This document shows, piece after piece, positions 1-7,349 of a stretch of 54,086 nucleotides of DNA (position 1 is the stretch's first letter; every line of letters begins with the position of its first letter). The DNA is from JAFGGT01 sp036733165 (lineage in GTDB: Archaea; Methanobacteriota_B; Thermococci; Methanofastidiosales; NM3): positions 1 through 54,086 of the forward strand of contig DAINBB010000009.1 in the NCBI GenBank assembly GCA_036733165.1, in the 5' to 3' direction. Both the position numbers and the translations under genes were made by a program. The notes under the pieces are model-generated. The model was not told the origin of the DNA and did not search any database. It saw only the letters and a list, made by a program, of their open reading frames with translations.

Positions 1-53
1 TGGGGAACTGGCTCTCAAGGCCAGCGCGTTTGTCCGAGCTCTGCCACCTCGGC
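1..53 (-). tRNA. tRNA-Ser (UGA anticodon), 5' part only
   Basis: Read on the minus strand, the first 53 bases fold as the 5' part of a class II tRNA. There is a 7-nt acceptor strand (GCCGAGG), T8-G9, a D-arm region, then anticodon stem CTGGC, loop CTTGAGA and stem GCCAG, which puts TGA at positions 34-36. The sequence then runs off the window into what should be the long variable arm. Anticodon and class II shape point to serine. One D-stem pair looks mismatched, and the T arm and acceptor 3' strand are not visible. It lies 37 nt downstream of the aldolase gene on the same strand. Confidence 0.8.
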
Positions 54-90
54 CCTGATGGATTACTTAAATGCTTTCCCATTAAAAAGC

Positions 91-666
91 TTACCATTTC
101 AGCGATGATTCAGGTTTCTTGCCTGCCAGCCACAACATGTACTCGGTCCTGCATGCCGATTCCAGCACAGACGTGTATGAAAGCGCATCCTCTAGCAGCT
201 TTGCATGGACAAAAGAGCCATGCCCCCTGAGAATGACGCCCTTGTAGTCCCTCAGGGCATCGGACACCTTCTTGGCAGACTCCTCGCTGCCCACACCCAT
301 CTCGGCCGCGACAACAGGTATCTTGTGATAGAAGTAGGCCCCCTCCGTGTTGCGAGGGAATATCTCGTCGCAAAGCATCGACATCGCTATAGCATAGGGG
401 GGGTGGGCATGCACTATTGCAAGCGCCGGGGTCTTTTGGTATATCGCCCTGTGCACCTTGATCTCGGTACTCGCCATGACGATCCCGCTGTCATCCTCGA
501 AAACGCCCGTCTCCACTATGTCGCTTTCCCTAAGGTCACCGACCATGCTTCCCCGTCTGGTGATGTATATCCTATCGCCAGCACGTATGGAGAGATTGCC
601 TGAATGTGACCCTACGATCCCAAGACCGAACAATATCTTTCCTATCCTTCTGAACTCTTCATACAT
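91..666 (-). CDS. Class II (zinc) aldolase, fuculose-1-phosphate aldolase-like
   Basis: This 191-residue protein matches the class II aldolase/adducin family in length and motifs: a GSHSGNLS phosphate-binding segment near the N-terminus, the HAHPPYA zinc motif mid-protein and RGHGSF further on. Family members cleave sugar 1-phosphates to DHAP plus a short aldehyde (lactaldehyde, glycolaldehyde or acetaldehyde), using a His-liganded metal ion in the cytosol. The ATG overlaps the end of the upstream oxidoreductase gene by 8 bp, so the two are probably translationally coupled. That suggests the aldehyde product could pass to the oxidoreductase. In methanogens a related enzyme has been proposed to make lactaldehyde; the substrate here cannot be read from sequence. 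A ribulose-5-phosphate epimerase or deoxyribulose-phosphate salvage aldolase is also possible. Confidence 0.85.
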   Translation of the reverse strand: MYEEFRRIGKILFGLGIVGSHSGNLSIRAGDRIYITRRGSMVGDLRESDIVETGVFEDDSGIVMASTEIKVHRAIYQKTPALAIVHAHPPYAIAMSMLCDEIFPRNTEGAYFYHKIPVVAAEMGVGSEESAKKVSDALRDYKGVILRGHGSFVHAKLLEDALSYTSVLESACRTEYMLWLAGKKPESSLKW

Positions 667-2431
667 TTTCTATTCCCAGTTCCCTTATCTTGTGGTCCAT
701 AGGGGCTCCTTCGTCATCCCATCCTCTGGCCTTGTAATAGAGAGGCAGCATCTCGTCGAGCCTGCATACCTTTCCCTTGGCTGGACCTTCCCTGACAGGT
801 TCCTCCAGCAGCCTCTTGGGCAGACGGTCATCCTCCTTGGTGAAGCCGGCCCTGTTGTTGAAGATCCTCTCTATGTTCCATATCTTCTCCCCTATACTTA
901 TAAATTCGTTCTCTGTGTATTCCACGCCCGTGACCGCCGACAACATTCGGGAATAATATTCCTCTGAAAGTGCGAAGCCTGTGAATCTACAGAGGGCAAG
1001 GCAATCAACGGCGGCGTTGAGATTTTCCAGGACAACCTCCAAGGAGACCTTCTCTTTGGTAAGGTCCCTGTCAAGAAGCTTTGGTATCCCCAATATCTCA
1101 GAGGACAGTATGTAGGAACCCAGATGACAGGCCCCCCTGTTCGAGACGGCGTAGGCCAGTCCCATTCCCTGAGCGCCCCTGGGATCGTACGCCGGCATCT
1201 CAAGGCCCTTGACCTGCATCGAGAGGTCTGGTGCGCCATACTTCTCAGAAAGTCTCTTGGAACCGTTGGCCAGTTCGTTGCCGATCCCCCTCCGATATGC
1301 AATCGAGCCGATGACCTCCGAAAGGTCGTTTTGTCCGAACTTCAACCCGCTATCAAACGCCCCCGTCTGTCCCATCTCCATTGCACAGGCGATGGTGGAG
1401 CCACATGATATGGTGTCCATCCCCAGCTTGTTGCACAGATAGTTGGACAGGGCGATGGAACCGAGGTCGAATATCCCACAGTCGGGCCCAAGTGCCCATA
1501 TGGACTCATACTCGGGGCCCCGCGATATGATGCCATTGTAGTTCGTTATCCTGTCACATGCTATATAGCAGGACTGGCATGCCCTCCTCCTCTCAAACAT
1601 CGCCGTCGTTATGGTCTCTCCTGAGACCAGCGACGCCTTGTCTGAATGGGAGTGCTGATAATTGTAATTGGGGAATATTCCCATCCCGTTGATGATGTTC
1701 ATGAGGATGGCGGTCCCGAACACCTTGAGCCCCTTGGAGGTGATGGGATTGGCCTCTATCAGCTTTCGGGCCTGCTTGCATACGAACTTCAATTGTTCGC
1801 TGTCGTGGACCTCTGTTCTCCTCTTTCCCTCGAACACTACGGCCTTAATGTTCTTGGAGCCCATGACAGCCCCGAGACCCCCTCTTCCGAATGCCCTAAG
1901 ATCGCTGGTCGATATGGTCGAGAAGAGAACACCGTTCTCACCGGCAGGGCCGATGATCAGGCTCTCAGTGCCTTTTCCATACTTTTCCTTGAGGTATTGG
2001 GCAGTTTGCTCGATGTCATGGCCCCATATGGCCTCGGCATCGTCGAACGTGACACCCTTCTCCCCTATCTTCAGGATGGTAGGGGCATCGCTCCTTTCTT
2101 CCAGGATTACTGCATCTATCCCGCATCCCTTGCCCTTACTGGCAAGTTGACCCCCGCAACTCGAATCAAAGATCGTATTGGTCAATGGCGACTTTGATAC
2201 TGCGCAAAATCTTCCTGAAGTGGGCGCAATTGTTCCATTGAGGGGCCCAAAGGCAAATATAAGAGGACATTCGGGCGAGAGAGGGTCCACGCTAGGCGAG
2301 GTCCTGTCTACAAAAAGTCTTACCCCGAGCCCGCGTCCGCCGATGTATTCATGCAAAAGGGGCGAATCAAAGAATTTGGAAGATTTGTCAGACAATGAAA
2401 TTTCAAGTGATCTGCCCGACCATCCAAACAT
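659..2431 (-). CDS. Tungsten aldehyde:ferredoxin oxidoreductase (AOR family)
   Basis: The 590-residue product has the AOR family layout. The N-terminal domain carries RGLGVRLF and SGRFCAV-type tungstopterin motifs and AFGRGGLGAVMGSKN. A CxxCxxxC cluster (ACQSCYIAC, about residues 283-291) and a later Cys near residue 475 (DCLALC) would hold the 4Fe-4S cluster. The enzyme oxidises aldehydes to carboxylates and reduces ferredoxin in the cytosol. I use the second Met: the first possible start is a GTG, while the ATG two codons later has GGTG about 6 nt upstream. It lies between a UPF0147 gene (10-nt gap) and the class II aldolase (8-bp overlap). Which paralogue it is (AOR, FOR, GAPOR or WOR-type) cannot be decided by eye; the aldolase neighbour argues for a short aliphatic aldehyde. 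Confidence 0.9.
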   Translation of the reverse strand: MFGWSGRSLEISLSDKSSKFFDSPLLHEYIGGRGLGVRLFVDRTSPSVDPLSPECPLIFAFGPLNGTIAPTSGRFCAVSKSPLTNTIFDSSCGGQLASKGKGCGIDAVILEERSDAPTILKIGEKGVTFDDAEAIWGHDIEQTAQYLKEKYGKGTESLIIGPAGENGVLFSTISTSDLRAFGRGGLGAVMGSKNIKAVVFEGKRRTEVHDSEQLKFVCKQARKLIEANPITSKGLKVFGTAILMNIINGMGIFPNYNYQHSHSDKASLVSGETITTAMFERRRACQSCYIACDRITNYNGIISRGPEYESIWALGPDCGIFDLGSIALSNYLCNKLGMDTISCGSTIACAMEMGQTGAFDSGLKFGQNDLSEVIGSIAYRRGIGNELANGSKRLSEKYGAPDLSMQVKGLEMPAYDPRGAQGMGLAYAVSNRGACHLGSYILSSEILGIPKLLDRDLTKEKVSLEVVLENLNAAVDCLALCRFTGFALSEEYYSRMLSAVTGVEYTENEFISIGEKIWNIERIFNNRAGFTKEDDRLPKRLLEEPVREGPAKGKVCRLDEMLPLYYKARGWDDEGAPMDHKIRELGIENV

Positions 2432-2441
2432 TATCACACCG

Positions 2442-2693
2442 TTACTCTATCTTTTCAAGCTCGCTCAATACTTCCCAAATGACGGTCCTGGTATGCATGG
2501 GCATGTTGGGATCGTTCGATATTTCGTCCAATAACTCAATTGCCGCGTAGGCCTTGACCTTGTCCTCATTCTCCTTGTTCTGCAACTGCTCAATGGCGTC
2601 AGAGGCCGCCTTTCTGATATTTCGGGGTACCATGGTATCCGTTACAACATAATTGTGTAAATAATCAACAAGATTCTGTATTCTGTCTCCCAT
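2442..2693 (-). CDS. UPF0147 family protein
   Basis: An 83-residue, all-helical, acidic protein that I recognise as the archaeal UPF0147 family. The conserved core runs from the TDTMVPRNIR segment, through an alternating charged helix, to the NDPNMPMHTRT segment. Function is unknown. The start is well set: AGGTGG lies 5 nt before the ATG. A box-A-like TTATAAG (2751-2757) about 60 nt upstream could serve this gene and the aldehyde oxidoreductase and aldolase genes that follow on the same strand. No membrane segment or metal motif is visible. Confidence 0.85.
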   Translation of the reverse strand: MGDRIQNLVDYLHNYVVTDTMVPRNIRKAASDAIEQLQNKENEDKVKAYAAIELLDEISNDPNMPMHTRTVIWEVLSELEKIE

Positions 2694-2813
2694 ACAACCA
2701 CCTATTCTAACGATTTCTTGCTATTCAAAAAGCTTTCGCTAGCATTATGCTTATAAGAAAGGTTTTATAACATTTGTGATTGTAGTATATATAAAGTCTT
2801 TGGAGGAAACCAA
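2694..2813. promoter_or_regulatory. Divergent promoter region (UPF0147 / small HTH gene)
   Basis: For the rightward gene, TTTTATAA at 2763-2770 is a likely box A; a transcript starting near 2795 would carry GGAGG (2802-2806) just before ATG 2814. For the leftward operon, TTATAAG at 2751-2757 is the best box A. A second TATATATAAAG (2786-2796) lies too close to the SD to be the main promoter of the rightward gene. Confidence 0.45.
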
Positions 2814-3044
2814 ATGTATGCAAAAGTATTGGAAGTGCTTATGGAGGCCGAGGAACCGTTGACGAAGGAAGAGGTTGCAAAGAGAGCGAATGTAACGGTG
2901 GCGAAGACTTCTCTCAACCTGCTAAGATTAAGGGAAGAGGGAAAGGTCGAGAGCAAAGAGATGGAAGGCAGCATTTGCTGGTCCATAAAAAAAGAGGATG
3001 ACGGGGAGAAGAAGTTGAGGCAGAGGGCGGGGTTCAAAGACTAG
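2814..3044 (+). CDS. Small winged-helix DNA-binding protein
   Basis: The 76-residue product is almost only a winged helix-turn-helix. It has a helix (VLEVLMEAEEPL), a TKEEVAKRANVT turn, a recognition helix around TSLNLLRLREEGK and a short wing ending CWSIKKE, followed by a charged tail. It should bind DNA as a dimer; target and ligand are unknown. The start has a strong SD (GGAGG, 2802-2806). Its 3' end overlaps the convergent regulator gene by 11 bp, so the two transcripts would be antisense at their ends. It has no sensor domain, so it could be constitutive or act with a partner. Confidence 0.7.
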   Translation: MYAKVLEVLMEAEEPLTKEEVAKRANVTVAKTSLNLLRLREEGKVESKEMEGSICWSIKKEDDGEKKLRQRAGFKD

Positions 3045-3516
3045 ATAGCTCCTGCTGATACCTTATCAGATCATTGACATACTGTACCTTGAGATCGAGA
3101 TACTCCTTCTCATCGATGTCATTCTTGCCCTTTAGGTTCTCAAGTTCTTCCAGCGACTCGTTGACCTTGTCTATCTTCAATGACAAGATCTTTATGTTTT
3201 CCTTCTTGTATTCGTCTGGGGACTTTCTCCTCACTATGTTCCTATGAAACTCACTGTAAATCTCATCCAGCTTGTTGAGAAAATCCTCGGATTCGTTGCT
3301 GAGAAAGTATATCACCTTTGCCCTGCCTTCCTCCACGTAGGTCTCCTTTTCAACCAGGTGACTGTCTATCAAGAGCTTCAGATGTCTCTCAAGCCCACCC
3401 CTGGTAAGGCCTGTAAGTTTTTCCATGTCCTGCGGCCTTTTCCTACCTTCCTTTAGCGAGTCCAATATCATTATACGATATTCGTTTGACATTGAGGCAA
3501 GGGCGTCAATGAGCAT
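3034..3516 (-). CDS. ArsR/MarR-type winged-helix regulator with C-terminal SHOCT-like helical module
   Basis: From the internal ATG at 3516 the protein has 160 residues. Residues 1-75 form a winged helix (NEYRIMILDSLKEG, then TGLTRGGLERHLKLL as recognition helix and a VIYFL wing strand). A charged helical region follows, then a C-terminal module of about 40 residues with the pattern LEELEN..IDEKEY..LK..Y, like SHOCT oligomerisation modules. The longer reading (from 3567) would run across TATATATA at 3538-3546, which lies about 25 nt before 3516 and fits a leaderless start there. The C-terminal module resembles the N-terminal one of the DUF4097 protein encoded divergently, so I infer that this protein senses or controls that locus. 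No Cys or His metal site is obvious. Confidence 0.75.
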   Translation of the reverse strand: MLIDALASMSNEYRIMILDSLKEGRKRPQDMEKLTGLTRGGLERHLKLLIDSHLVEKETYVEEGRAKVIYFLSNESEDFLNKLDEIYSEFHRNIVRRKSPDEYKKENIKILSLKIDKVNESLEELENLKGKNDIDEKEYLDLKVQYVNDLIRYQQELSSL

Positions 3517-3705
3517 GGAATTCGTTTCTCTTTTTTGTATATATATTTTTCTGTTTTGAAAAAACATGATAATTTATTAAAAAATAAGAAAATAAGCTTA
3601 TTTATTAATTTTTTAATAAAATTAAGATAAAATAATTAAGAAAAACTTAAATAAAAGCAGAATATAATATATTCATAACAAGTTATGAAAGGAGAGATGG
3701 AACAT
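3517..3705. promoter_or_regulatory. AT-rich divergent promoter region of the DUF4097 locus
   Basis: Very AT-rich. TATATATA (3538-3546) serves the leftward regulator. For the rightward genes, ACTTAAATAAAA near 3645-3656 and AATATAATATA just after are box-A candidates. AAAGGAGAG at about 3688-3696 is an SD for the small gene that starts at 3706. AT-repeat stretches could be operator sites for the regulator, but no clean palindrome is visible. Confidence 0.4.
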
Positions 3706-3876
3706 ATGAACAACACGGCGAACAAGAATAGAACGTTAGGTGTTTTCTCGTTTGTGAGAAAGTTCTCCTTCGGCAGGAAAAGTGTCGAGGAGGTAGGGAA
3801 TGCACAGGACTGCAAGTCCCCTGAGGAGTGCAGAAAACCCTACGACGACAGGAATACCTTCAACGTGCTATATTAA
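3706..3876 (+). CDS. Small basic protein of unknown function
   Basis: A 56-residue reading frame that starts at the ATG 9 nt after GGAGAG; an in-frame ATG at 3697 lies too close to that SD. It is basic in the first half (NKNRTLGVF, VRKFSFGRK) and has two Cys in DCKSPEEC. There is no signal peptide or membrane segment. It ends 59 nt before the DUF4097 gene and would be the first gene of that transcript. I do not recognise a family. The strong SD and start context favour a real gene, but a leader peptide or chance frame remains possible. Confidence 0.45.
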   Translation: MNNTANKNRTLGVFSFVRKFSFGRKSVEEVGNAQDCKSPEECRKPYDDRNTFNVLY

Positions 3877-3935
3877 TAAAAGGCAGCAGTAAGATTAATA
3901 TTAAAAGGAAGACAATTGAGTTGGGGATGATCAAC

Positions 3936-5150
3936 ATGGCGGTCAAGGACAAACTGGAACTGGAAAGGCTGTATGCTATCCTAGACGACCTTGAGTCCAT
4001 GTACAGGGACGATGAGATCAGCGAAGAGACCTATACGGAGATGAAAAAGAACTATAAGAAGAAGATCTCCGATATCCAGGACCGGATAATGGACCTTGAC
4101 GGCGAATCCGGGCAAAAGGACGTGTCAAGACAGGTGCAGGAGGCGATGGCCCACCTTGATGAAAGCACCGCCCAGATCTCCAAGAACGTCAATGAGATTC
4201 TCAAAGAGACCATGCGCTCGCTTAAGATGCAGCTTAAGTCGGCTGGTGTCGATTCCTGTTGCAAGACATATTCCAAGGAGGACTCCTTCAACATCTCCCT
4301 TGAAGAAGACCAGTACTTATCACTAAAATGTCATCTGGAATGGGGCAAGATCGAGATAAGGGGAAAGGAAGGGAACGATATCACCATACACGCGGAAAAG
4401 AAGTCAAGGGCGGACGAGAGGGAAACGGGCATGAAAAGGCTTGAGAATATCGGCCTTAACTGCAAGAGCAGCCTGGAAGGTAACAAGAGGATCGTCAAGA
4501 TAAACCCGGACCTGCCCAAATGGGGCATGGTGGACTTCACCATAGAAGTGCCTAACAGGCACCAAAACACCTACCATGTCTACAACGAGAAGGGGAAGAT
4601 AACGTTCCACGGCGTAGAGTGCGATGAATGTGAGATAGAGAACGAGAACGGTAACATAGATATAAGGAATCTGGACTGCAGGAACATCAACATAACCACC
4701 GAGACAAGTTCCATAGCCATAGAGGACCTGATCGCCAAAGGTGAGGTCGAGATATATAACGAGAACGGTAACATCAGGCTCACAGACGTCAAGAGCGACA
4801 AGATGAAGGCCTACACTGAGAAGGGGCACATATCGGCGCAGATGGCCGCCAACAGAGGAAGTCTGAAAACAGAGCTGGGGAGCATAAGCTATGCCAACAT
4901 AGAGGACAGGCCACAGCAGATAAACATATCTTCCGAGCTAGGTTCGATAAAGGTCAAGGTCGATGAGGGCCAGACACCATGGACAATAAGCGCAAAGGTG
5001 GACCTGGGTTCTATAAAGAACAGCTCGAGTCTTCTCTCCAAGCTCGAAAAGGTGCGCATCTTCGAATCCAGCAAGGGAAAGGATGTCCAAGATAGGATAA
5101 TGATATCCACATCCACGGACCTCGGCAGCATAGAGATCGAAGGGGCGTAG
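3936..5150 (+). CDS. SHOCT-like module plus DUF4097 beta-repeat (putative adhesin-like) protein
   Basis: The protein has 404 residues from the ATG at 3936, chosen because GGGGATGATC (close to the ideal GGAGGTGATC) lies just before it. Residues 1-50 form a helical SHOCT-like module (LDDLESMYRDDEISEETY); residues 50-110 are a Gln/Lys-rich helix. From about residue 130 the chain becomes short beta strands with repeated [I/V]-E-N-E-N-G-[N/K]-I and LGSI turns, the pattern of DUF4097/DUF4098 right-handed beta-solenoids. There is no signal peptide or TM segment, so it is probably cytosolic or membrane-associated through partners. In Bacillota, DUF4097 proteins occur in envelope-stress loci with PadR-like regulators; this archaeal locus looks analogous, which is inference. 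Confidence 0.75.
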   Translation: MAVKDKLELERLYAILDDLESMYRDDEISEETYTEMKKNYKKKISDIQDRIMDLDGESGQKDVSRQVQEAMAHLDESTAQISKNVNEILKETMRSLKMQLKSAGVDSCCKTYSKEDSFNISLEEDQYLSLKCHLEWGKIEIRGKEGNDITIHAEKKSRADERETGMKRLENIGLNCKSSLEGNKRIVKINPDLPKWGMVDFTIEVPNRHQNTYHVYNEKGKITFHGVECDECEIENENGNIDIRNLDCRNINITTETSSIAIEDLIAKGEVEIYNENGNIRLTDVKSDKMKAYTEKGHISAQMAANRGSLKTELGSISYANIEDRPQQINISSELGSIKVKVDEGQTPWTISAKVDLGSIKNSSSLLSKLEKVRIFESSKGKDVQDRIMISTSTDLGSIEIEGA

Positions 5151-5189
5151 GGACAGAAAGCCTTATTACTTCTAATTATTAATACAATC

Positions 5190-5603
5190 ATGCAGAAAGT
5201 AACACGTTTTGGGGTCTCAGTCCCATCCAAGCTGATTAAGGAATTCGATGAGATAATCGATGAGGAAAAATACAAGAATCGCTCCAAGGCCATCACTGAG
5301 CTTATACGATCCAAGGTCAGCGAGAGTGAGTTCACGAAGGGATCCCACGACCTCATAGGGACCATAACGTATCTCTATGACCCAACGACACGTTCTGTCA
5401 ACGGGAAGATCGAGATGGCTGTCATTGAGTCCAAGGCGAACATATTGTCCAATGCCACCACACCGTACAGGTCGAAGATGATGGGGGTCCTGGCATGTTA
5501 CGGGAACTGGTTCGACATCAAGGAGACGTATATAAAGATAAATTCCATCAAGGGCATGGAGTACTGCAAGGCATCCTTTGCCAATCCCTCCATAGAGAGA
5601 TAG
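5190..5603 (+). CDS. NikR/CopG-like ribbon-helix-helix regulator lacking canonical nickel ligands
   Basis: The 137-residue protein is colinear with NikR: an N-terminal ribbon-helix-helix (RFGVSVPSKLIKEFDE, then YKNRSKAITELIR) and a C-terminal ACT-like half beginning GTITYLYD. In NikR the ACT-like half carries a His-rich segment (the HVHLDH...C pattern) that binds nickel. Here those positions read ESKANILSNATTPYRSKMM, with none of the three His or the Cys. It should therefore still bind DNA as a tetramer but respond to something else, or to nothing. It starts 39 nt after the DUF4097 gene and could share that transcript or use the TTATTAC-like box just upstream. Its stop abuts the convergent FAA hydrolase stop. 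Confidence 0.8.
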   Translation: MQKVTRFGVSVPSKLIKEFDEIIDEEKYKNRSKAITELIRSKVSESEFTKGSHDLIGTITYLYDPTTRSVNGKIEMAVIESKANILSNATTPYRSKMMGVLACYGNWFDIKETYIKINSIKGMEYCKASFANPSIER

Positions 5604-6257
5604 TTATTTGACATCCACCGACAGGGTGCCTATTCCCTCTATCTCGGCGAAAAGCCTATCGCCCTTGAAGATCTGGCCCACACCCTCCGGTGTGCCGGTG
5701 GCTATGATATCGCCCCTGTCAAAGGTGGTTATCTTCGATATCTCCGATATCTGTTCGGCAACGGAGAATATCATGTTCCTCGTGTTGGAGTCCTGCCTTA
5801 CCTTTCCGTTTATGCTCAGCCTTATATCAAGGGCGTCGGGGTCCTTGATCATCTCCTTGGGAACTATGTCAAGCTTTGTGGGTGCGAAGGTGTCGAATCC
5901 CTTGCATATGGACCATGGGCGACCCTCCTTTATGTACTTGTTCTGAAGGTCCCTGGCAGTGATGTCAAGAAGAATCGTGTAACCGAGCACATGGTCCAGG
6001 GCCTCTTCCTTCGGGATGTTCGACCCGCCCCTGCCCATGACAACGGCGAGCTCCACCTCATGGTGCACATTGCTGGAAAGTTCGGGTAATATGATGCTCT
6101 CACCATCGCCGATTATCGACTGCGGGGGTTTGAGGAACCAGAGGGGCATCTCCGGTATCGAGTGATCAAGTTCCTTTCCATGGGCGTGGTAGTTCACAAT
6201 AAGGCATACAACCTTGGAAGGGTATATCTCCTCCCCCTTGAGTGTCAAAGGCCTCAT
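5604..6257 (-). CDS. Fumarylacetoacetate hydrolase-family protein (FAHD1-like)
   Basis: The 217-residue protein has the compact FAH fold. The family metal-binding motif E-x-E appears as HHEVELAVVMG, followed by GYTILLDITARD and WSICKGFDTFAP, then the family hallmark ATGTPEGVG near residue 190. Length and layout match FAHD1-type acylpyruvate hydrolases or oxaloacetate decarboxylases and the homoprotocatechuate-pathway isomerase/decarboxylase. No other aromatic-degradation gene is nearby, so I favour a house-cleaning acylpyruvase/oxaloacetate decarboxylase role. The SD GGAGTGATC (6260-6268) overlaps the stop of the upstream Lsm gene, which couples the two. Confidence 0.88.
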   Translation of the reverse strand: MRPLTLKGEEIYPSKVVCLIVNYHAHGKELDHSIPEMPLWFLKPPQSIIGDGESIILPELSSNVHHEVELAVVMGRGGSNIPKEEALDHVLGYTILLDITARDLQNKYIKEGRPWSICKGFDTFAPTKLDIVPKEMIKDPDALDIRLSINGKVRQDSNTRNMIFSVAEQISEISKITTFDRGDIIATGTPEGVGQIFKGDRLFAEIEGIGTLSVDVK

Positions 6258-6261
6258 CTGA

Positions 6262-6495
6262 TCACTCCATCATGACAAGCTCATCATCGTTTCCTATGCT
6301 AAGGATGTTGTTTCTCCTGATCACAAGTTTATCATATATCTTCTCGTTCTTCTCATTGTAGACATCCGAGAGGGAGATATTGAGTTCCTTGTCATATCCT
6401 ATCATCTTACCGGTCAAGAGCCTACCATCCCTAAGATAGATGTAAGTCTGTCTATTGAGATTCTTATGAATAAGGTCAAAGGGTTTCTCGGTCAC
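6262..6495 (-). CDS. Sm-like archaeal RNA-binding protein (Lsm/SmAP)
   Basis: Read from the GTG at 6495 this is a 77-residue protein, the normal size for an archaeal Lsm. The GTG has GAGGTG 5 nt upstream (6501-6506) and a TTTATAAA box near 6533. The upstream ATG (6573) would add 26 unrelated residues and run through that promoter. The Sm1 motif spans LNRQTYIYLRDGRLLTG to YDKELNISLSD; Sm2 is LVIRRNNILSI, with RRN in place of the usual RGN. Such proteins form heptameric rings that bind U-rich RNA. It is cotranscribed with the FAA hydrolase gene. Confidence 0.85.
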   Translation of the reverse strand: MTEKPFDLIHKNLNRQTYIYLRDGRLLTGKMIGYDKELNISLSDVYNEKNEKIYDKLVIRRNNILSIGNDDELVMME

Positions 6496-6680
6496 GCAAG
6501 CACCTCTTATGATAGAATCATCAACATGTTTATAAACATTGTTGTTTTCCTCGCCCGGGGCAGATATCAACAATTGATGGAGAAGAGATAGGAACGTGTA
6601 TTTACAACTGATTACCGCATATTTGATAAAAATATTTATATTACATTGACTTACTTATTTTATTCTCTAGGTGTTTATAG
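6496..6680. promoter_or_regulatory. Divergent promoter region (Lsm / riboflavin kinase)
   Basis: Leftward: TTTATAAA near 6530-6537, with SD GAGGTG at 6501-6506. Rightward: an AAATATTTATATTA box around 6629-6643 and SD AGGTG (6669-6673), 7 nt before ATG 6681. Confidence 0.45.
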
Positions 6681-7349
6681 ATGGATCAGGAAGACCTATT
6701 TAGCCTGGTTGCGTTGGCAAGGAAGGGCGCAATGGACGGTCATATATACATAACATCGAACGAACTTGCAAAGATGATAGACACTTCACAGCAGACTGCC
6801 AACAGAAGGCTTCAGGAGCTTGAGAAGTCTGGCTACATCATAAGGACGGGCACATCAAGGAGACAGCAGGTGCTGATCACCGATGAAGGAAAGCTCAAGC
6901 TCAAGGAACTGTTCTTTACCCTGTACAACATCTTCAGCGAGGAGAAGAACGAGATAACGTTCATTGGAAAGCTTATAACAGGCATGGGCGAGGGGAAGTA
7001 CTACATCTCGAGGCCCGGGTACCGCAATCAGATAATCAACAAGCTAGGTTTCGTCCCGTATCCCGGGACCTTCAACATCGTCCTGGACGATGAAAATCAC
7101 GCTAAACTGCAGGCGGGCCTAAAAAAACTGGTCCATGTCAAGATAGATGCCTTCCAAACGGAGGACAGGACATTCGGTGCCGTAAAGGCGTACAAGGCCG
7201 AGATAGAGAACAGTATAGAGGGTGCCCTGATCATGCCCTACAGAACCCATCATAAAAAGAACATCATCGAGATAATCGCCCCCACATTCCTCAGGAAGGA
7301 CCTGAACATCAAGGAAGGGGACAATGTCAAGATGACAGTCTATGGATGA
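6681..7349 (+). CDS. ribK: CTP-dependent riboflavin kinase with N-terminal HTH
   Basis: The 222-residue protein joins an N-terminal winged helix (about residues 1-75; TSNELAKMIDTSQQTANRRLQ) to the archaeal RibK barrel. RibK hallmarks are GMGEGKYYIS (101-110) and GFVPYPGTFN (123-132), then FGAVKAYKAEI and a C-terminal LNIKEGDNVKM strand. The enzyme makes FMN from riboflavin and uses CTP, unlike bacterial and eukaryal kinases. The HTH suggests it may also repress transcription, as proposed for RbkR-type proteins. The start is backed by AGGTG 7 nt upstream. The next gene starts within its last codons. Confidence 0.93.
   Translation: MDQEDLFSLVALARKGAMDGHIYITSNELAKMIDTSQQTANRRLQELEKSGYIIRTGTSRRQQVLITDEGKLKLKELFFTLYNIFSEEKNEITFIGKLITGMGEGKYYISRPGYRNQIINKLGFVPYPGTFNIVLDDENHAKLQAGLKKLVHVKIDAFQTEDRTFGAVKAYKAEIENSIEGALIMPYRTHHKKNIIEIIAPTFLRKDLNIKEGDNVKMTVYG

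Noticed and set aside
3517..3567. Longer start (3567) for the regulator
   Set aside because: The extra codons span TATATATA and have no SD; the start at 3516 fits a leaderless promoter.
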